NCBI GenBank assembly: GCA_023423285.1
Contig: JAFAFV010000063.1
Location: 1-10,436 of the forward strand
Origin: Bacteroidota bacterium
GTDB taxonomy: Bacteria > Bacteroidota > Bacteroidia > Chitinophagales > Chitinophagaceae
Direction: 5' to 3'
DNA length: 10,436 bases
In this document: positions 7,010 to 10,436 of the stretch, one piece after another
Layout: every line of letters begins with the position of its first letter
Position numbering within the stretch: the first letter of the stretch is position 1
Program-made: the position numbers and the translations under genes
The notes under the pieces: model-generated
The model's input: the letters and a program-made list of their open reading frames with translations, nothing else
Databases searched by the model: none
What the model was told of the DNA's origin: nothing

Positions 7010-8212
7010 ATGACAGAGCAATTAACGAACGAGCAATTGACAGAGGCCGCCCAAACTTATGGAACGCCTTTGTACGTATACAACGCAGACAAAATAAAAT
7101 ATCAGTATCAACAGCTAACAAGTGCGTTCAACAGTAAGAAAGTGCGCATTTTTTATGCCTGCAAAGCCCTTACCAACATCAGCATTTTAAAAGTTGTTCA
7201 TCAAATGGGTTGCAGCGCAGACTGCAGTTCCATCAACGAAGTAAAATTGGCTTTGCATGCTGGCTTTTCCCCTGCAAATGTTTTATATACCAGCAACGGT
7301 ATTGCTTTTGATGAAATTGAAGAAGCTCAAAATTTGGGTGTTCATATCAATATTGACAGTCTTTCCAACCTCGAAAAATTTGGTCAGAAATTTAGAGGTT
7401 CTTATCCTGTTGGCATCCGACTCAGACCCGGCATCATGGCAGGAGGCCATATCAAAATTTCTACCGGTCACGATAAAAGCAAATTTGGCATCCCCATAAG
7501 CCAGCTTGATGAAATTTTATCGCTACAGAACCAATACGGTTTGCACGTTAATAACCTCCATATACATACCGGCAGCGACATTAAAGATGCTGAAGTTTTT
7601 TTAAAAGGGGTGGAAGTATTGTTTGATCTGGTACCTCATTTTCCACATCTAACCTCCATTGATTTGGGTGGCGGTTTTAAAGTAGCTTATAAAGAAGATG
7701 ATGTGGCTATCAATATTCAACAGCTTGCATATAAAGTATTGGCAGCTTTTGAACAAAATGAAGCGACAAAAAATCTCGAAATATGGTTTGAACCAGGAAA
7801 ATACCTTGTAAGCGAATGCGGCTATTTGATTACGCAGGTTAATGTAAAAAAAGAAACTCCTGCCACCACTTTTGTAAGTGTTAACAGTGGTTTCAGTCAC
7901 CTCATCAGGCCCATGTTTTACGATGCATACCACCGTATTCAAAATATTTCCAATCCTGATGGCGCTGTAAAAGAATACACCATCGTAGGAAATATTTGCG
8001 AAACGGACACTTTTGCATGGAACCGGGAACTGCCTGAAACCCGTGAAGGAGATTTACTGATATTCTACAATGCAGGAGCATACGGTTTTGAAATGTCATC
8101 CAACTACAATTCTCGCTACAAACCTGCCGAAGTACTTTTTGAAGCAGGGCAGCACCGGCTTATTCGCAAAAGGCAAACCTTTGCAGATTTGCTGCATAGC
8201 CAGGTTTTTTAA
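7010..8212 (+). CDS. lysA: Diaminopimelate decarboxylase
   Basis: LysA is a cytosolic PLP enzyme that decarboxylates meso-diaminopimelate to L-lysine, the last step of lysine biosynthesis. The 400 residues form the usual alanine-racemase-like barrel plus beta domain. The PLP lysine is K52 in FYACKALTN. Other motifs are LHIHTGSD (183-190), the phosphate-binding loop LGGGFKV (219-225), EPGKY (261-265), the active-site cysteine in GNICETDTFA (C330), and the tyrosine in NAGAYGFEMSSNYNSRYKP (Y358). The glycine loop, the CETD motif and the AGAY motif favour LysA over carboxynorspermidine decarboxylase, though the two families are related. The ATG at 7010 gives the expected N-terminus. No lysine riboswitch could fit in the 27-base gap after scpB. 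The gene converges on amtB with only 24 bases between stop codons. Confidence 0.93.
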   Translation: MTEQLTNEQLTEAAQTYGTPLYVYNADKIKYQYQQLTSAFNSKKVRIFYACKALTNISILKVVHQMGCSADCSSINEVKLALHAGFSPANVLYTSNGIAFDEIEEAQNLGVHINIDSLSNLEKFGQKFRGSYPVGIRLRPGIMAGGHIKISTGHDKSKFGIPISQLDEILSLQNQYGLHVNNLHIHTGSDIKDAEVFLKGVEVLFDLVPHFPHLTSIDLGGGFKVAYKEDDVAINIQQLAYKVLAAFEQNEATKNLEIWFEPGKYLVSECGYLITQVNVKKETPATTFVSVNSGFSHLIRPMFYDAYHRIQNISNPDGAVKEYTIVGNICETDTFAWNRELPETREGDLLIFYNAGAYGFEMSSNYNSRYKPAEVLFEAGQHRLIRKRQTFADLLHSQVF

Positions 8213-8236
8213 ATACATCATTCAATTTTGTAAAGC

Positions 8237-9559
8237 TTAAAGACTTTCACCATGCTGTGTTCTGTCAAGTCCTTCCAGCTCTTCCTGTTCGCTCACCCGC
8301 AATGGCGTTATCAGATCTGTTATTTTTAATAATAAAAATGATGCTGCGAATACCGCAACAGATACGCCTGCCAATGCGAGCGTTTGCGTGAAAAAAAGTT
8401 TAGTTTCGCCAAAAAATAATCCATTGCCGGTAGTATTGCCCGCATTGATAGCAGTATTCGCAAATACACCAGTCAGCAGCATGCCCACCATACCCCCAAT
8501 GCCATGGCAGGGAAATACATCCAGCGTATCATCTAAACCCGTGCGGGTTCTCAATTCTACAGCCAGGTTGCTTACTAAAGAGGCCACAATGCCAATCACA
8601 AGCGAGTGTGCCAGGTTAACAAAACCCGCCGCGGGCGTAATAGCAACCAGGCCAACCACAGCGCCAATACAGGTTCCCATGGCCGATGGCTTGCGTCCCC
8701 TGAATGCATCAAAGATTACCCAGGCAAGGGCAGCCGCTGCAGATGCGGTTGCGGTGGTAGCCAGTGCCGTTGCCGCCAGGTTATTGGCTCCCATAGCAGA
8801 GCCGCCGTTAAAGCCAAACCATCCAAACCACAACAGTCCTGTACCCAGTAATACATAAGTGATTCTTGCCGGTTTGTGCTCAGGTTCATTGCGTTTTCTT
8901 AAATAAATAGCGCTGGCCAGCGCTGCAATGCCCGCGCTCATGTGTACCACCGTTCCGCCGGCAAAATCAAGTACGCCCATTTGAAACAAAAAACCCTCAG
9001 GATGCCAGGTAGCATGCGCCAGCGGGCTGTATACAAAAATGGTAAATAAGCTAATGAACAACAGGTATGAGGTAAAACGAATCCTTTCAGCAAAAGCGCC
9101 GGTAATTAATGCTGGCGTAATAATGGCAAACTTAAGCTGAAAGAAGGCAAATACAGCAAGTGGCACAGTGGCGGCCATGGGCCAGGGGTCACCTTCCAGC
9201 ACATTTTTCATCAGGAAAAAAGTACGGGGGTCGCCTATAAGACCGCCTATGGAATGGCCAAATGCCAGGCTAAAACCAAAAATCACCCAGATAACAGAAA
9301 TTAACGCCATGCAGATAAAACTTTGTAACATTGTGGAGATCACATTTTTCTTTCGCACCATACCGCCGTAAAAAAAGGCCAGGCCAGGGGTCATAATCAA
9401 AACAAATGCGGCAGCAGTGAGCATCCAGGCAGTATCACCGGTATTTATTTGCTCATGTGGGGTAATAGAAACTGGATTATGGCCAAAGAATAAACAGAGG
9501 ATAACAATACCAATAAGTAATGAAAAAGGAATAATTGCAAGTTTTTTTGTCATATGCAT
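8237..9559 (-). CDS. amtB: Ammonium transporter, Amt/MEP/Rh family
   Basis: This is an inner-membrane channel-like ammonium transporter of 440 residues with about 11-12 hydrophobic segments, including an N-terminal signal-like one. Key features are TPGLAFFYGGMVRKKN (57-72), the conserved aspartate in LDFAGGTVVHMSAG (D198), the twin pore histidines H206 (VVHMSAG) and H352 (FPCHGIGG), and LWFGWFGFNGGSAMGANN (243-260). The 146-residue spacing of the histidines is close to that of E. coli AmtB (H168/H318). The cytosolic tail keeps the EGLDRTQHGES pattern typical of transporters regulated by a PII protein, yet no glnB/glnK gene adjoins it in this window. ATGs at 9559 and 9553 are equally possible starts. 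It is transcribed divergently from the acetyltransferase gene and is apparently monocistronic. Confidence 0.95.
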   Translation of the reverse strand: MHMTKKLAIIPFSLLIGIVILCLFFGHNPVSITPHEQINTGDTAWMLTAAAFVLIMTPGLAFFYGGMVRKKNVISTMLQSFICMALISVIWVIFGFSLAFGHSIGGLIGDPRTFFLMKNVLEGDPWPMAATVPLAVFAFFQLKFAIITPALITGAFAERIRFTSYLLFISLFTIFVYSPLAHATWHPEGFLFQMGVLDFAGGTVVHMSAGIAALASAIYLRKRNEPEHKPARITYVLLGTGLLWFGWFGFNGGSAMGANNLAATALATTATASAAAALAWVIFDAFRGRKPSAMGTCIGAVVGLVAITPAAGFVNLAHSLVIGIVASLVSNLAVELRTRTGLDDTLDVFPCHGIGGMVGMLLTGVFANTAINAGNTTGNGLFFGETKLFFTQTLALAGVSVAVFAASFLLLKITDLITPLRVSEQEELEGLDRTQHGESL

Positions 9560-9599
9560 AAAAAATAAGTTTTTGATTTAAATGAAGAATTCTTTTTAT

Positions 9600-9630
9600 T
9601 TTGATTAATAAATATATTTATCTATTCAAA
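9600..9630. promoter_or_regulatory. AT-rich dyad in the amtB/acetyltransferase divergent spacer
   Basis: ATAAATATATTTAT at 9608-9621 is a perfect 14-bp palindrome, flanked by outward arms TTTGA (9600-9604) and TCAAA (9626-9630), with the two symmetry centres half a base apart. It lies in the 138-base spacer (9560-9697) between two divergent start codons, where a shared operator or back-to-back promoters would be expected. The spacer is extremely AT-rich, which raises the chance of accidental symmetry. The TTTG arms on each strand could serve as -33 boxes, but no good -7 box follows either of them. Confidence 0.3.
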
Positions 9631-9697
9631 AATACATGGAATAAAACTAAAAAAAAGAGTAAATTGATAAAATATTTCAAATATTTATTTTCATTAT

Positions 9698-10276
9698 ATG
9701 AAAATTCGTGATATTAAAGCGGATGATGTTGAGCATGTTTTGAATATTTATGCTCCATTTATAAAGGAAACAGTCGTAACTTTTGAAGAAGATGTTCCTT
9801 CTGTTGCGGAATTTTCTAAAAGGGCGAAAGATTATACCCAGCAATATCCATGGCTTGTTGCAGAAGCAGATGGCATTATTGCCGGTTACGCATATGCATC
9901 AAAATACAGGGAGCGCATTGCCTACCAGTGGGTGGCTGAATGTTCAATTTATATGCGATCTGATTATAAAAGAACTGGTATTGCAAAGAATTTATATGCG
10001 GCCTTGTTTGACATCTTACAATTACAGGGCATCTACCGCGTTTATGCAGTCATAGGCATCCCGCATGAAGAAAGTACACGCTTTCATGAAAAAATGGGGT
10101 TTCAATATTTTGCAACCTATGAAGATACGGGTTATAAATTAGGACAATGGCGCGACACCGGCTGGTACCAGTATGTATTAAAACATCCTGATAAAAGTCC
10201 CCGGCCTCCTGTTCCTTACCCCCAACTTAATAGAGTTGAAGTAGAAGAGATTTTTAGCCGGTACAAAACTATTTAA
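9698..10276 (+). CDS. GNAT N-acetyltransferase, phosphinothricin/methionine-sulfone acetyltransferase-like (PAT/MddA family)
   Basis: The 192-residue cytosolic enzyme is predicted to transfer acetyl from acetyl-CoA to an amino group, in this subfamily usually of small amino-acid analogues such as phosphinothricin or methionine sulfone. It opens with MKIRDIKADDVEHVLNIYAP, followed by ETVVTFEEDVPS, both typical of the subfamily. The catalytic glutamate is probably E81 in WVAECSIYM, and the acetyl-CoA loop RTGIAK (92-97) fits R/Q-x-x-G-x-G/A. The late motif IPHEESTRFHEKMGF (121-135) has His where relatives usually have Asn after Pro. The end WRDTGWYQYVLK (151-162) is also family-like, followed by an extra tail of about 30 residues. 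The true substrate is not evident. Its stop lies beyond the stop of the convergent aminotransferase gene, so the two overlap by 8 bases. Confidence 0.88.
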   Translation: MKIRDIKADDVEHVLNIYAPFIKETVVTFEEDVPSVAEFSKRAKDYTQQYPWLVAEADGIIAGYAYASKYRERIAYQWVAECSIYMRSDYKRTGIAKNLYAALFDILQLQGIYRVYAVIGIPHEESTRFHEKMGFQYFATYEDTGYKLGQWRDTGWYQYVLKHPDKSPRPPVPYPQLNRVEVEEIFSRYKTI

Positions 10277-10436
10277 CTCTTCCCGGATATTGTTGCAAAG
10301 CAATCTCCAAACAATCCATAGCTTTTGCAATTGATTCTTTATTCAATACATAAGCTAGCCTTACTTCATTTTTACCCAGGCCCGGCGTACTGTAAAAACC
10401 ACTGGCAGGTGCCAGCATCACGGTTTCACCTTCGTG
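10269..10436 (-). CDS. PLP-dependent class I/II aminotransferase, C-terminal end (partial)
   Basis: The reverse strand from the right edge encodes 55 residues and a TAG stop, beginning HEGETVMLAPASGFYSTPG. The following GLGKNEVRLAYVLNKESIAK and the ending QQYPGRVK match the extreme C-terminus of fold-type I aspartate-type aminotransferases, where the arginine in NEVRLAYV is the conserved substrate-carboxylate-binding residue. The catalytic lysine and most of the protein lie beyond the window, so substrate specificity (aspartate or another amino acid) cannot be assigned. Its last 8 bases overlap the end of the acetyltransferase gene on the other strand. Confidence 0.85.
   Translation of the reverse strand, partial: HEGETVMLAPASGFYSTPGLGKNEVRLAYVLNKESIAKAMDCLEIALQQYPGRVK

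Noticed and set aside
8388..8858. 156-codon open frame antisense to amtB
   Set aside because: It lies wholly within the strongly supported transporter gene on the other strand. Its translation is a Pro/Ala/Thr-rich mirror of that gene with no recognisable domain.
9670..9686. Direct repeat AAATATTT (9670-9677 and 9679-9686) before the acetyltransferase start
   Set aside because: It is an 8-base A/T-only word in an extremely AT-rich spacer, so chance repetition is likely.

Overview
The window looks like a chromosomal segment of a Bacteroidota bacterium, most probably of the Chitinophagaceae type; the family-level placement is an inference. The evidence is the absence of clear Shine-Dalgarno sequences before most genes, a perfect Bacteroidota-type -7 box (TAnnTTTG) upstream of atpG, and protein variants typical of the phylum: a giant secreted alpha-2-macroglobulin-like protein, a two-domain universal stress protein, and an ScpB with a long acidic tail. 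I see no tRNA, rRNA, CRISPR array, insertion sequence or phage gene, so this is mostly ordinary chromosome with one accessory-looking patch at about 2.1-4.0 kb.

Layout. Positions 1-1870 (minus) hold the N-terminal part of an alpha-2-macroglobulin/MG2 family exported protein that runs off the left edge. Divergent from it lie a membrane-anchored TIR-domain protein (2098-3129) and, 50 bases later on the same strand, a secreted phosphodiester glycosidase of the NAGPA family (3180-4040). This pair is the least ordinary part of the window. A tandem UspA protein (4041-4886, minus) meets the glycosidase gene tail to tail with no gap. A divergent intergenic region then leads into a same-strand run of atpG, scpB and lysA (5109-8212), which have short gaps and are probably cotranscribed. 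An ammonium transporter gene (8237-9559, minus) converges on lysA. A very AT-rich divergent spacer separates it from a PAT/MddA-like GNAT acetyltransferase (9698-10276). The last 168 bases are the C-terminal end of a PLP-dependent aminotransferase on the minus strand, whose stop lies inside the acetyltransferase gene.

How the genes relate. atpG (ATP synthase gamma), scpB (chromosome segregation) and lysA (lysine/diaminopimelate) are housekeeping genes that share a promoter rather than a pathway. amtB, lysA and the aminotransferase all touch nitrogen and amino-acid metabolism but are on separate transcripts. The TIR protein has a predicted cytosolic TIR domain with the NADase-type glutamate, one membrane helix, a Pro-Glu linker and an outward-facing beta-rich domain. 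With the flanking exported proteins this suggests, but does not show, an envelope-linked function.

All three convergent gene pairs are very tightly packed (0 bp apart, 24 bp apart and an 8-bp overlap), with no visible intrinsic terminators.
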